A DNA stretch of 64,000 nucleotides from Rhodococcus qingshengii JCM 15477 (GCF_023221595.1 NZ_CP096567.1:186001-250000), one strand, 5' to 3'; shown: positions 35,708 through 45,399, counted from the stretch's first letter. Made by a program: numbers and translations. The notes: generated by a model not told the origin, from the sequence alone.

Positions 35708-36503
35708 TGTCAAGTTGTTTGGAGTGCAGTAGTTTTCGGACGCAGTAGCCCTCACATGTAGTGGTCGGTCAGGCGGCGAGGGTCTGCTCGGTGAGCCGAT
35801 CCCACACCTCGAATCGGATGGCCAGTTCGGCCCGGGTAGTCGGTCGCGGTCATGCGGCGACGGGGCGGGTGAAAGTGCGGAGATCCGACTGACTGAGGAC
35901 AGAAACCGCTGGGCCGAGCCGAACGGTGGGGAACCCTTTCATTGTCAGTTCTCGCTGCGGTGGTTATTGGGATTCTTCGCACCTGTTGTTCGAATACTTG
36001 TTCTGCGGCGCTCAGTTTTCGCCATCGCCTGCGGTCCGCAACCCGGTAGGAGCCGAGTCTGTCAGTGATCAGCACTCGCGGTGGGTGGCACTGATGTTTG
36101 AGGAGTATGCGAAAGAACCTGCTCGCAGCCCTCCCGTCTCGCTTCGATTGGATCAGGTGTCGATGACGTTTCCGTCCTGGTCCAATCCCCGCCACACATG
36201 CTTTTGCACGCCATTGATCTTCAAGAACACCTCGTCGAGATGTCACTTGTCGGCTGGTCGGGGCGTTTCCGCGGCAGCCGGCGGGCGTACCCGGCCCCGA
36301 ACCGGACGCAACAGGTGCAGATCGTTTCGTTCGAGACACCGACCCCCGCTCGGCCATCCGCAACTTGATGTCGCGGAACGAGAGGGTGTATCGGTGGTAG
36401 AGCCACACCATTGCAGCAATGATCTCCCACGGGAACCAGAACCCCCTGTACGTCGACGACATCACCGGATCGCCCCAGACCAGGCGATCTCAGCAACTTG
36501 ACA
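35708..36503 (-). mobile_element. Degenerate IS6-family insertion sequence
   Basis: About 800 bp bounded by inverted TGTCAAGTTG (35708-35717) and CAACTTGACA (36494-36503). Inside, an IS6-type transposase can be read only with several frame changes: YRGFWFPWEIIAAMVWLYHR and YTLSFRDIKLRMAERG, RRFGAGYARR-type RFGAGYARRLPRKRPDQPT, then QSKRDGRAASRFFRILLKHQ with CHPPRVLITDRLGSYRVA. The DDE-type core and family-typical length (about 235 residues) are recognisable, but the gene is dead. The size and repeat positions match a single IS6 copy. A second, shorter IS6 end lies at 46988. Confidence 0.8.
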
Positions 36504-36715
36504 GTGCCCTTCGAAGTGCTGGACATCCGCACCTCGCGATGGGGTGATGTTTCATGAAAGCCGTTCTCGCTCAGGTGGTGCTGTCACCGACGAACCATTC
36601 GGCGCTTCAGATGATGCTGGGATTGCATAGCAAGGTATTGCTCTCGCCCGTCCCGTTCCTGTTTTCGCGGCGATTGTTTCGATCGATCCGTCCAGGCGTC
36701 CACCCCTTCACCCGG

Positions 36716-36731
36716 ATACCCCCTGGGGTAA
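36716..36731. promoter_or_regulatory. CsoR/CstR-type operator, site 1
   Basis: ATACCC-CCTG-GGGTAA, one mismatch from a perfect ATACCC-N4-GGGTAT palindrome, 22 bp (two turns) upstream of site 2. Arrangement suggests cooperative binding of a tetrameric repressor. Confidence 0.65.
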
Positions 36732-36732
36732 C

Positions 36733-36738
36733 TTGACA
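36733..36738 (+). promoter_or_regulatory. Candidate -35 box (TTGACA)
   Basis: A perfect TTGACA lies between the two repressor palindromes and overlaps the edge of site 2. The -10 element is less clear, around 36751-36761. Bound repressor would cover the promoter. Confidence 0.5.
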
Positions 36739-36753
36739 TACCCCTGGGGGTAT
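36738..36753. promoter_or_regulatory. CsoR/CstR-type operator, site 2
   Basis: ATACCC-CTGG-GGGTAT, a perfect 6-4-6 palindrome, 49 bp before the MBL-rhodanese start. The same motif recurs ahead of the CstR-like gene at 40683. It matches the pattern known for persulfide-sensing CstR operators. Confidence 0.75.
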
Positions 36754-36802
36754 CTGGCACACTGTGTTTATCCGACTCGGCACCGCAAGAAAGGTTGTTT
36801 CC

Positions 36803-38179
36803 ATGCTCCTCGAGCAGTACTACATCGAGTGCCTCTCGCATGCGTCGTACCTGATCGGTGACGAGAGCACCGGCCGTGCCATCGTGGTCGACCCGCGCCG
36901 CGACATCACCGAATACCTCGAGGACGCAGCCCGCTACGGTCTGACCATCGAGGGTGTCGTCAACACGCACTTTCATGCGGACTTCGTCTCCGGCCACCTC
37001 GAATTGCTCGAGGCGACCGGTGCGTGGATCGGCTTCGGTGAAACCGCGGACACCGACTTCCCGATCCGCCGACTGCGCCATGGCGAACACCTGACGCTGG
37101 GGGAGACGGACATCGAGATCCTGTCCACTCCCGGTCACACCTGGGAGTCGATCAGTCTGCTGGTGCGGGAAAATTCACATGCCGCGCCTTCCGCTGTGCT
37201 GACCGGGGATTCGCTGTTCATCGGCGATGTCGGTCGCCCCGACCTTGCAAACCTCGGCGACGGCACCAACACCGACCTGGCTCGGGCGATGTACCGCACA
37301 GTCCACGAGACGCTTCTGACCTTGTCCGATGAGGTGACCGTGATGCCGGCCCACGGCGCGGGATCCTCCTGCGGCAAGAACCTCTCCTCCGAGTTGACCT
37401 CCACCATCGGCGAGCAGCGCCGCACGAACCCGTCAGTGCAGCCGATGAGCGAAGATACGTTCGTTGCTCTGATCACCGACGGTCAGCCTGCGGTGCCGCG
37501 GTACTTTTCTACCGATGTGACCCTGAACAGGTCGAATCGCGCTCTCCTCGAACAAAATCGGCGCATACCCGAGCTGACATCGGAGGAGCTCCGGACGGAA
37601 ATGGCCATCGGAACTCGCATTCTCGACGCCCGCACTCCGGACGACTTCGCCGGCGGGCATCTGCGAGGCTCGATCAATGTCGGATTCGACGGCAGGTTCG
37701 CTGAAACCGGTGGCATGGTCGCCGATATCGGCGAGCGCATCGTACTCATCACCTATCCGGGTGAGGAACAAGATGCGGCGATGCGTTTGGCGCGCATCGG
37801 ATCCGACAACGCAGCCGGGTACCTCACTGTCGGCGTCGACGGGATCTTTCCGAACTCGCTCACCGACCTTGTCCGTACCGCTCCGCGTACTGCTGTGGTC
37901 GAACTGGAGGGGCTCCTGGATTCGGATGCAGTGACCTTGATCGACATCCGAAATCCCGGCGAGCGCGACTTCGGGGTCATCGACGGTGCGCAATCGATTC
38001 CGCTCGCCCAGCTCCGCTCCCAGATCGCGGACCTGCCACGAAGCCGGCCCATCGTTGTGCACTGCGCCGGCGGTTGGCGCTCGTCCGTCGCTGCATCACT
38101 GTTGCGGGCCAACGGCATCGAGAACGTCAGCGACCTGGTCGGCGGATACACGGCTTGGGTCGAGCGGTCGTCCGAATAG
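36803..38179 (+). CDS. MBL-fold / rhodanese fusion (persulfide dioxygenase or CstB type)
   Basis: A 458-residue protein from ATG 36803. Residues 1-250 form a metallo-beta-lactamase domain of the ETHE1/persulfide-dioxygenase type: metal ligands in THFHADFVSGH (His56, His58, Asp60, His65), His in STPGHTWESI, Asp in GDSLFIGDVGRPDL, and His in MPAHGAGSSCG. Two rhodanese domains follow. The first (about 270-350) lacks an active Cys (LITYPGEEQ), while the second (about 365-455) has it in VVHCAGGWRSS. Such proteins oxidise glutathione- or coenzyme A-type persulfides to sulfite and thiosulfate. It heads the CstR-controlled module; an ATG with 13 more upstream codons lies in the promoter and is not used. 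Confidence 0.88.
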   Translation: MLLEQYYIECLSHASYLIGDESTGRAIVVDPRRDITEYLEDAARYGLTIEGVVNTHFHADFVSGHLELLEATGAWIGFGETADTDFPIRRLRHGEHLTLGETDIEILSTPGHTWESISLLVRENSHAAPSAVLTGDSLFIGDVGRPDLANLGDGTNTDLARAMYRTVHETLLTLSDEVTVMPAHGAGSSCGKNLSSELTSTIGEQRRTNPSVQPMSEDTFVALITDGQPAVPRYFSTDVTLNRSNRALLEQNRRIPELTSEELRTEMAIGTRILDARTPDDFAGGHLRGSINVGFDGRFAETGGMVADIGERIVLITYPGEEQDAAMRLARIGSDNAAGYLTVGVDGIFPNSLTDLVRTAPRTAVVELEGLLDSDAVTLIDIRNPGERDFGVIDGAQSIPLAQLRSQIADLPRSRPIVVHCAGGWRSSVAASLLRANGIENVSDLVGGYTAWVERSSE

Positions 38180-38240
38180 TGCCTGATCGCTGAAACTCTC
38201 GTGCCCCATAGGCGGTACGGCTCTGACAAGGAGAAACCAG

Positions 38241-38405
38241 ATGTGTTACCCCACGGCATGTTCTTCCTGCTCCAAGACCACCTGGGCAGGGTGCGGCCAG
38301 CATTCCGAGCAGGTCATGGCAGGTGTCCCGAAAGCGCGGCGCTGCACCTGCACTCCTGCTCCTGATCCGGGTTCCGGGTTCTTCCGGTCCATTTTCGGCC
38401 GCTGA
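38241..38405 (+). CDS. Cysteine-rich mini-protein (54 residues)
   Basis: ATG 38241 follows AAGGAGAAA at good distance. The product begins MCYPTACSSCSKTTWAGCGQ and contains MAGVPKARRCTCTPAP, ending GFFRSIFGR. Six to seven cysteines in C-x4-C-x2-C-x8-C and C-x-C patterns, plus a His, suggest a zinc- or thiol-based fold. Similar short MCYP...TTWxGCGxH proteins are, to my knowledge, scattered in actinobacteria without known role. Position between the persulfide-processing enzyme and the exporter hints at binding of a metal or sulfane sulfur. Confidence 0.75.
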   Translation: MCYPTACSSCSKTTWAGCGQHSEQVMAGVPKARRCTCTPAPDPGSGFFRSIFGR

Positions 38406-38467
38406 CCGGTGCGCCGGACACTGCTGCGCACGTCACTCCCATTCACCCCATCTTCAGGAGTCAATCA

Positions 38468-40621
38468 ATGACCGGCAAATCTACTGTCGAGGAACGCGTT
38501 ACGTCGGCGTCTCGATCCTCCGGCGGAGTGCTCGGGCGTATGGGCGCGGCCATGGCAGGCAATGCGAAATGGGTGATCGGTGTCTGGCTGATCGTCCTCG
38601 TCGCCCTCGGTGCGGCCGCACCATCGGTGTTCAGTTCCCTCGCGGGCGCCGGGTGGCAAGCCAACGGGTCCGAATCGGTCCAGGTTCGCGAACTGGCACA
38701 GGAACACTTCGGCGGTAACTCCTCGGCCGCGGTCCAGGTCGTGGTCCATTCCGACGACCACACCGTCGACAGTCCCGAAGTGCAGCGCACCCTCACCGCG
38801 GTCGCGGATGTCTTCGCCGGGGACACCCGTTTCGGTGCGATCATCGCACCGCAACCGGGAATGTCCATCAGCCCAGACGGGCACACCGGAATTCTCATCG
38901 CGGGCGCGAACGCGTCCACCGACGAGATGGTCAAGGCCGTCGACGATCTCAAGGGGCAGTTGACCGCTCTGTCCGGTGACGGCATCGAGGTCTACCCGAC
39001 CGGTGCTTCGGTACTGTGGAGTGATTTCAACAAAGCGAACCACGACGCGATGATTCAGGCCGAACTGTTCTCCTGGCCGGTCACCCTCGCGATCATGGTG
39101 CTCGCGTTCGGGTCCCTCGTCGCCGCAGGGCTCCCGTTGCTGTTGACCCTGGCCGGCCTCGTCGCCTCCGCAGGTGGCCTGGTCCTGCTCAACCAAGTCA
39201 CTCCGATCTCGGTGTGGGCGATGAACTTCGCGATGATGTTCGCTCTCGCCCTCGGTATCGACTATGCCCTGTTCATCGTCGCCCGCTTCCGCGACGCGAT
39301 CGCGCATGCCACCTCCAAGCAGGCAGCTGTGGCGGAAACCATGGACACCGCGGGCAAAGCCGTTGTCCTGTCCGGAATCACAGTGCTGGTCAGTTTGTCT
39401 GCCGTCCTTCTCGTTCCGGCCCCCGCGGTGCGGACGATGGCGATCGGCATCATGATCGCCGTCTTCTTCGTCCTTCTCGCCTCGATGACTCTGTTGCCAG
39501 CAGTGCTCGGGAAACTCGGCACCAAGGTCAATGGTGGATCCCTGCCCTACGCCAAGCGGCAAGAACACCGCTCGCCGAAGTTCGCCGCATGGGGTGAACT
39601 GCTGCACAAGCACCCGTGGCCGTTCGCTATCGGTTCTGTCCTGGTACTGATCGCGCTGTCGATCCCGGTGCTCGGTCTCAAGGTAGCGATGCCTTCCATC
39701 GAAGTCGTCCCCGCCGACGCCCCGGTCCGCCAAGGATACGAACTCGTCCAGGCCCAGATGGGTGAGGGTGCACCGGGCATGTTGCAGATCATCGCTCCCG
39801 CCGCCGAAGCCTCGCAGACGGCGCAGACCGCTTCCTCGGTCGACGGCATCGCCATGGTCACTCCGCCGCAGCCCGCCCCAGACGGCAGTGACTATGTGAT
39901 GCTGCAGGCCATGCCGACCGTCGACCCATCGGATGCACAGATAGGCACTATCCTCGACACCTTGCGTGCAGACCTCCCCTCGGGTGCACTCGTGGGCGGC
40001 GCACCGGCGGAGAACCTCGATCTGCAGCAAGCGCTGAACGACTACTTCCCACTCATCGTCGGTATCATCCTGGTACTCGGGTTCGTGTTGCTTCTGGTGG
40101 CGCTGCAGGCGCCGTTGATCGCCGTCCTGGGCACCGTGGTCAGCCTGCTCTCCACCGCAGCCGCATTCGGGGTCGCGAAGTTGATCTTCCAGGACGGGCA
40201 CGGTGCATCCCTGCTCGGCTTCACTCCGCAAGGCTTCCTCGACGGCTGGGGGCCGGTGTTCTTCTTCGCAATGATCTTCGCGATCGCCATGGACTACACC
40301 GTGTTCCTCCTCGCCACGGCAAAAGAACACTACGAACGATCCGGGGACCCGAAGGTCGCCCACATCGCAGGTCTGGCTCATTCCGGACGAGTGATCTTCG
40401 CCGCCGCCGCGGTGATGGTGGCAGTGTTCTTCACCTTCGCGCTCGCTGACCCGCTACCGCCGAAGGAAATGGGCATCATTCTCGGTGTTGCTGTCCTACT
40501 CGACGCAGTCCTGATCCGGCTCATCCTGTTGCCGGTGCTCCTGCGGTTGACCGGACACGCCGCATGGTGGTCCCCGGCGTGGTTGCGAAAGGTATTGCCC
40601 AACATAAGTTTTTCGCACTGA
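38468..40621 (+). CDS. MmpL-type RND transporter
   Basis: A 717-residue MMPL/RND protein with 11-12 transmembrane helices and two large periplasmic loops (about residues 60-195 and 405-520). The paired proton-relay motifs are present: ALALGIDYALFIVARFRD in the first half and AIAMDYTVFLLATAKE in the second. Length suits the short MmpL class of actinobacteria that exports lipids or small molecules across the inner membrane. The start has CAGGAGTCAATCA before ATG. It follows the Cys-rich gene and precedes the CstR-like repressor, so it is probably induced with the sulfur module. Its substrate is unknown. Confidence 0.88.
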   Translation: MTGKSTVEERVTSASRSSGGVLGRMGAAMAGNAKWVIGVWLIVLVALGAAAPSVFSSLAGAGWQANGSESVQVRELAQEHFGGNSSAAVQVVVHSDDHTVDSPEVQRTLTAVADVFAGDTRFGAIIAPQPGMSISPDGHTGILIAGANASTDEMVKAVDDLKGQLTALSGDGIEVYPTGASVLWSDFNKANHDAMIQAELFSWPVTLAIMVLAFGSLVAAGLPLLLTLAGLVASAGGLVLLNQVTPISVWAMNFAMMFALALGIDYALFIVARFRDAIAHATSKQAAVAETMDTAGKAVVLSGITVLVSLSAVLLVPAPAVRTMAIGIMIAVFFVLLASMTLLPAVLGKLGTKVNGGSLPYAKRQEHRSPKFAAWGELLHKHPWPFAIGSVLVLIALSIPVLGLKVAMPSIEVVPADAPVRQGYELVQAQMGEGAPGMLQIIAPAAEASQTAQTASSVDGIAMVTPPQPAPDGSDYVMLQAMPTVDPSDAQIGTILDTLRADLPSGALVGGAPAENLDLQQALNDYFPLIVGIILVLGFVLLLVALQAPLIAVLGTVVSLLSTAAAFGVAKLIFQDGHGASLLGFTPQGFLDGWGPVFFFAMIFAIAMDYTVFLLATAKEHYERSGDPKVAHIAGLAHSGRVIFAAAAVMVAVFFTFALADPLPPKEMGIILGVAVLLDAVLIRLILLPVLLRLTGHAAWWSPAWLRKVLPNISFSH

Positions 40622-40651
40622 CAGGGTCCGGGGGTGGTTCGGCAGCTGTGA

Positions 40652-41005
<354 letters not shown>

Positions 41006-41048
41006 GTCCGAGGCGACGATCGAGGACAATGAACGGAAGGAACAGATC

Positions 41049-41276
41049 ATGACAGCCCTCCCTCGGCACCACGGCTGGACCATCGAACGGATCGTTCCCC
41101 TGCTGGGCGGGGTGGTCGTCCTGCTCAGTGTGGCGCTGACCCTCATCTTCTCCATCTGGTGGCCGCTTCTCACCGCGTTCGTCGCCGCGAATCTCCTGCT
41201 CTACAGCGCAGTAGGGTGGTGCCCGATGAGCCTGATACTTCAACGCCTCGGCATCCCATGTCTCGGCACCCGCTGA
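41049..41276 (+). CDS. DUF2892 small membrane protein
   Basis: A 75-residue protein with two helices, RIVPLLGGVVVLLSVALTLI and WPLLTAFVAANLLLYSAVGW, followed by CPMSLILQRLGIPCLGTR. DUF2892 commonly accompanies rhodanese domains, for example in YgaP-type proteins, where the membrane part anchors a sulfurtransferase. Here it stands as a separate protein in a sulfur module, 43 bp after cstR. Two Cys near the C-terminus may face the cytosol. Confidence 0.8.
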   Translation: MTALPRHHGWTIERIVPLLGGVVVLLSVALTLIFSIWWPLLTAFVAANLLLYSAVGWCPMSLILQRLGIPCLGTR

Positions 41277-41316
41277 CCGATCCCAGACCCCCAATCCCGG
41301 AAAAAGGACGTAGATC

Positions 41317-41724
41317 ATGCAACTCGCTCTCACGACCACCCTGAACACCACCTTCGACGACGCTGTCGAACGCACCCGCAAGGCCCTGGCCGATCAGGGC
41401 TTCGGGATACTCACCGAGATCGACATGAAAGCGACCCTCAAAGCCAAACTTGACGAAGACATCGAGGATTACCTCATCCTCGGCGCCTGCAACCCGCCGT
41501 TGGCGCATCGCGCCGTCGACGTCATGCGTCAGATCGGACTACTGCTGCCGTGCAACGTCGTCGTGCGCGCCGACCGCACGGCAACGAACAGCGTCATTGT
41601 TGATGCGATGAACCCCGCCCTCATGGCCGAAGTCACCGGTGAGCCGGCACTGCAGGCAGTCGCCGACCAAGCGAGCACCAGACTGCAAGCTGCGCTCGAT
41701 TCACTTACCACGCAACCACACTGA
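41317..41724 (+). CDS. DUF302 domain-containing protein
   Basis: A 135-residue protein matching DUF302: TTFDDAVERTRKALADQGFG, then ILTEIDMKATLKAKLDEDI and YLILGACNPPLAHRAVDVMR, ILLPCNVVVR-type LLLPCNVVVRADRTATNSVI. Two Cys (GACNPP and LLPCNV) are conserved in the family and could bind a cofactor or thiol. The start follows AAAAAGGACGTAGATC. DUF302 genes are frequent companions of CsoR/CstR-type regulators and sulfur genes; its reaction is unknown. Confidence 0.85.
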   Translation: MQLALTTTLNTTFDDAVERTRKALADQGFGILTEIDMKATLKAKLDEDIEDYLILGACNPPLAHRAVDVMRQIGLLLPCNVVVRADRTATNSVIVDAMNPALMAEVTGEPALQAVADQASTRLQAALDSLTTQPH

Positions 41725-41776
41725 CTCGTGACCACGCGGAAGACAGCCGGCTACCAATAAACGGAAACGGATTCCG

Positions 41777-42556
41777 ATGACCCTCGCAATCGCACTCGCG
41801 GCCGGCGCTGTCATCGGCATCCTTCTCGGACTCCTCGGCGGCGGCGGATCCATCCTCTCCGTACCGGTCCTGGTATTCGCGCTCGGCCTCGACATCGACC
41901 GGGCGGTCCCGATCTCACTGATCGTGGTCGGCGTCGCCTCGGCGGTCGGCGCCGTTCCCAAAGTCCGCGCACATCTTCTGCAGTGGCGGCTGGCGGCGGT
42001 GTTCGCCGCCGCCGGCATCCCCGCCACCTTCCTCGGCAGCGCCTTAGGGCGACTGCTACCGCAGGCCGCCGTCATGGTCGGGTTCGCCGTCGTCATGATC
42101 GTAGCCGGTGCACGTATGCTCGCCGACCGCGGAAATACCGGGACCGCCTGCAGTGTAGGGGATTCCGGCATCAACTGGCGCCGCTGCGCACCTCGCGCAA
42201 TCCCCGCCGGATTCGTCGTCGGCGTTCTGACGGGACTGTTCGGCGTCGGCGGCGGATTCCTCATCATCCCCGCGCTGGTGCTTATGTTGGGTATCGACAT
42301 GCAGATCGCGATCGGAACATCACTTCTGATCATCGTCGCGAACTCGACCGCCAGCTTGATCTCGCACCTGGGTGGCGGTGTCACCATCGACCCGGCCATC
42401 ACGATCAGCTTCGCCGGAGCTGCGATCGTCGCGTCCCTAATCGCCGGGCGGTTCGGCAACCGCATCGACACCGACAAACTCCAGCACTGGTTCGCCTACT
42501 TGGTCTTCGTCGTCGCCGCCTACATTCTGCTAGACACTCTCGTTCTAGGTCGCTGA
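41777..42556 (+). CDS. TauE/SafE-family sulfite or sulfonate exporter
   Basis: A 259-residue membrane protein with about eight helices. The two internal halves both carry the family motif: GILLGLLGGGGSILSVPVLV near the start and GVLTGLFGVGGGFLIIPAL in the middle. TauE/SafE proteins move sulfite, thiosulfate or other sulfur anions. As the last gene of the CstR module it would remove the sulfite formed by persulfide oxidation, completing a detoxification route together with the MBL-rhodanese enzyme. Confidence 0.88.
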   Translation: MTLAIALAAGAVIGILLGLLGGGGSILSVPVLVFALGLDIDRAVPISLIVVGVASAVGAVPKVRAHLLQWRLAAVFAAAGIPATFLGSALGRLLPQAAVMVGFAVVMIVAGARMLADRGNTGTACSVGDSGINWRRCAPRAIPAGFVVGVLTGLFGVGGGFLIIPALVLMLGIDMQIAIGTSLLIIVANSTASLISHLGGGVTIDPAITISFAGAAIVASLIAGRFGNRIDTDKLQHWFAYLVFVVAAYILLDTLVLGR

Positions 42557-42629
42557 CGCCGTGACGCACGAGGAGCCGCGTTTGTGTGGGCTTCGCTGTT
42601 GCATATACGCAGCGGGCGCGCAGGCTGCC

Positions 42630-42938
42630 AATTGTCGTATCAGATCGGCATCGAGTATTCCGACCTCGGCGGGCCCACCTCCGCGGTCGGGTGGCCGGTC
42701 GGCGGTGAGCTGATCCCCCGAACGGGGCTGGACGGTTCAACCGATTCCAGGAGGGCAACATCTATTTGGCGGCCACCGGCACCCACCCGGTGTACGGGGC
42801 GATCTTCGCCGTTTCGAGAACGGCCGCTTCGGGTTCCCCGCCTCCGAAGAGGTCGCCGTCCCAAGCCGCCGGCAGACCAACTTCGAAGGCGGCTGGATCC
42901 GGTGGGTCGACGACGGCGATCAGACCCTCACCTCTTGA
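42630..42938 (+). pseudogene. LGFP-repeat protein fragment
   Basis: Pieces of LGFP repeats appear in more than one frame: QIGIEYSDLGGPTSAVGWPV with GGELIPR, then RFNRFQEGNIYLAATGTHPV and YGAIFAV, and a tail ending ADQTLTS-type WVDDGDQTLTS before TGA 42936. LGFP repeats bind the cell wall in mycolata (esterases, mycolyltransferases). Neither a start nor the catalytic part is present, and at least two frame changes are needed. It is a scar. Confidence 0.65.
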
Positions 42939-43226
42939 TCGAGCCGGGGTGCCGATCGCGATGACCTTCTGTGCGCACCCGACTGCACCCCGCGCGTCAC
43001 CGAGAGTGGCTACCGGGGCCCTTCCCGGTCAGCGCAGGATCATTTACGCCGCCACGACCGCGAGAACGATCGTGACCAGCAACAACAGCAGCATAGTCTC
43101 GAGCGTGTGCGTGTGCGTCCAGCCGGCCATGCTCGTAAGTGTGGTCCGCCCTCGCGCACTCCGGGCGGGTTCGCCCCTGCGCTCATCCGCGCCGGGCCTT
43201 GAGCCCGTTTCTAGGGGTGAATCCTG
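42939..43226. other. Intergenic with a tiny hydrophobic frame
   Basis: A minus-strand frame of 28 codons (43044-43130) reads MAGWTHTHTLETMLLLLLVT then IVLAVVAA, a possible single-helix peptide, but without clear ribosome site. Nothing else is seen. Confidence 0.25.
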
Positions 43227-43581
43227 GTGCGCGGTCCGCACGAGCTGCCAGTGTCGCCGTTCCTCTGGCACGAGTCCGGTACAGATTTCTGGTCCTTTGC
43301 CCGCTGGAAAGAGATCCTCGTCGGGGTCGCGGTTGCCGTCCTCGGTCTCGTGGGGTTGACGGCACCGCTGCGGGTGCTGATCGCGTCCACTCTCGGCGGG
43401 CTGGCCGGCTGGAGGGCTGATCGTCTCGCTGCTACTAGGCTACGGCCTCGGCACCGGGGCCACTCCGTCCGCCATCAATGACATCCTCGCCGGTCTCACC
43501 CTGATCGCGGTCACCGCCCTCGGCCACGTCGACGCCCGTACCGCCCTCACCACCGACACCGACACCGACACCGACGAGTGA
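43227..43581 (+). pseudogene. Small membrane protein gene, frameshifted
   Basis: MRGPHELPVSPFLWHESGTD and FWSFARWKEILVGVAVAVLG with LVGLTAPLRVLIASTLGG in one frame are followed after about 43400 by GLIVSLLLGYGLGTGATPSA and NDILAGLTLIAVTALGHVDA in another, ending in a Thr-Asp repeat (TDTDTDTDE). Joined, this gives a protein of about 115 residues with three to four membrane segments. I do not recognise the family. One frame change near the Gly/Leu repeat inactivates it. Confidence 0.5.
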
Positions 43582-43794
43582 CCCGTACGGCTACCACCGC
43601 CACCCGGTGGTCACGGGCGCGATACCCGCACGGGTGCGCCCGCGATTCTCCTCCGGAACCTCCCCACGATAGGGCAGCATGGCAAGCACGGGGACGTGCC
43701 CGCGGGTCGGACGGTGTGACGGTAATGAAACGCATCCTGAACGTGCTGATCGTCGTGGCCCTCATCCGCTCTGACCACATATGAGGAGAGTCGT

Positions 43795-44680
43795 ATGACT
43801 GGCACATTGAAGAGCTGGAACGAGGGCGAGACCAAGCGGGCGATCGAGGCTTTCGTGGCCACGGCGACCACGCCCGGCGACGGCTACATCGAACTCGCCG
43901 ACCGGATCGCGGTTCGACAATGACGGGACCCTCTGGATCGAGCAGCCGCTCCCCGTGCAGCTCGACTTCATCTTCCGCTCTCTGGCACGGGCAGCGTCCG
44001 GTGACCCCGAGCTCGCTGCCAAGGAGCCGTACAAAGCGATCCTCAGCCATGACAACGCGTTCTTCGCCGCCGTCGGCCAGCAGCAGCCGGATGCGATCCT
44101 GGCGCTCGAACAGGCTCTGGCACACACTTGGCTCGGCACGACACCCTCTGAGTTCGAGTCCGAGGTGCTGGCCTACCTGCGGGCGAAGCAGTCTGAGAAG
44201 TTCTCTCGGCCCTACACCGAGCTCGTGTATCAGCCCATGCTCGATCTGTTCGACCTGCTCGCAGCGAACGACTTCCGCGTGTTCGTCTGCTCGGGAGGCG
44301 GCCGCGAGTTCATGCGGGCCTTCTCGGAGTCAGCGCTGGGCATCCCCCGCGAACACGTCATCGGCACCTCGCCCGTGTACGAGTACAAGGACGGAGAGAT
44401 CCGCCGCGGTGGCGAGGTCCTGGGCGGCCTGGCACTCGGACCCGGAAAACCGGAGCACATCTTCGCCTATGGGGGCCGCATGCCCGCACTCGCCGGCGGC
44501 AACGCCGACGTCGACATCGAGATGCTCGAGTCCGCGAAGTTCTCGCTGCTGATCGTCCACGACGATGACGAACGAGAATTCGCGTACGTAGAGGGCGCCG
44601 AACGCTCGCAGGCCTCCGCGAAGACCAACGGCTGGACCAGCGTGAGCATCAAAGATGACTGGAGCGTGGTCTTCCTGTGA
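43795..44680 (+). pseudogene. HAD-superfamily phosphatase, broken by a two-base deletion
   Basis: ATG 43795 (after TGAGGAGAG) encodes MTGTLKSWNEGETKRAIEAF and ELADRIAV, then hits TGA at 43921. In another frame the protein resumes exactly at the catalytic motif, FDNDGTLWIEQPLPVQLDFI, and runs to 44680 with VFVCSGGGREFMRAFSESAL, KPEHIFAYGGRMPALAGGNA-type motifs and LLIVHDDDEREFAYVEGAER. The family has A-V-F-D-N-D-G-T; here two bases are missing between Val and Phe. The first Asp nucleophile lies just after the break, so only internal re-initiation could make a truncated product. The 3' end overlaps the next gene by 4 bp. Confidence 0.8.
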
Positions 44681-45351
44681 CCAGCCGAAACGAAACGGAG
44701 ACGCCGATGACCGAACTCACCGCGATCGACATCCTGATCCTTCCGGATGACACGATGATCACCCACGCGAAAGAGTGGAACGCGCGTGTCCGCAAGAAGC
44801 TGGCAAGCGGCTTCGCGTTGGACTCCTCGCACACTCCGCACATCACCCTTCTGCAGCGCTACGTCCATACCGCCCACCTCGAGGACGTGTACCGCGTCGT
44901 CGGTGAGGCGCTCACCGCCGCTCCGGTCGCGACCTTGGAGTTCACGGGCGTGAAGCTCGCACACATGGAGATGGCGGCGACACCGGGAGTGGGGCTCGCT
45001 GGTCTGCTTGTGCAGGCCAGCCCGGCCGTCATCGACCTGCAGTCCGCGCTGATCACCGCGCTCGAGCTGTACACGGGCTCTGACGGGACAGCGGCGGCAT
45101 ACGTGACCTCCGAGGCCGAACCGGATATCAACGCCGACACCCTGCACTACGTGGAGTCCTACGTGCCCGTCCACAGCGGTGAGCACTACATGGCGCACGT
45201 CACGGTGGGGCAAGCCCCGCTCGAGGATCTGACGACGTTCGAAGCGGACCCCTTCCCTCCGTTCGTCTTCCACCCCGCTGGTGTCGCGATCTTTCACCTC
45301 GGCGACAACGGCACCGCCCGCACCGAGCTTCACAGTTGGTCGCTCAGCTGA
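44677..45351 (+). CDS. 2H phosphoesterase (2'-5' RNA ligase-like) protein
   Basis: A 224-residue protein from GTG 44677 or ATG 44707. Two HxT motifs define the 2H phosphoesterase fold: HTPHITLLQRYV in the N-terminal half and HYMAHVTVGQAPL in the C-terminal half. Relatives cleave cyclic phosphodiesters such as 2',3'-cyclic phosphate or ADP-ribose 1'',2''-cyclic phosphate. The GTG overlaps the stop of the HAD gene (4 bp), so the two were once coupled, perhaps acting on one phosphorylated metabolite. The actual substrate is not deducible. Confidence 0.7.
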   Translation: MTSRNETETPMTELTAIDILILPDDTMITHAKEWNARVRKKLASGFALDSSHTPHITLLQRYVHTAHLEDVYRVVGEALTAAPVATLEFTGVKLAHMEMAATPGVGLAGLLVQASPAVIDLQSALITALELYTGSDGTAAAYVTSEAEPDINADTLHYVESYVPVHSGEHYMAHVTVGQAPLEDLTTFEADPFPPFVFHPAGVAIFHLGDNGTARTELHSWSLS

Positions 45352-45399
45352 GAGCGATCCGACACCCACCGCGATTCTTACTGAGAAAAAGGAAGATTC

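Noticed and set aside
38465..40381. 638-codon minus-strand frame opposite the MmpL gene
   Set aside because: Antisense artefact; the MmpL motifs on the plus strand are unmistakable.
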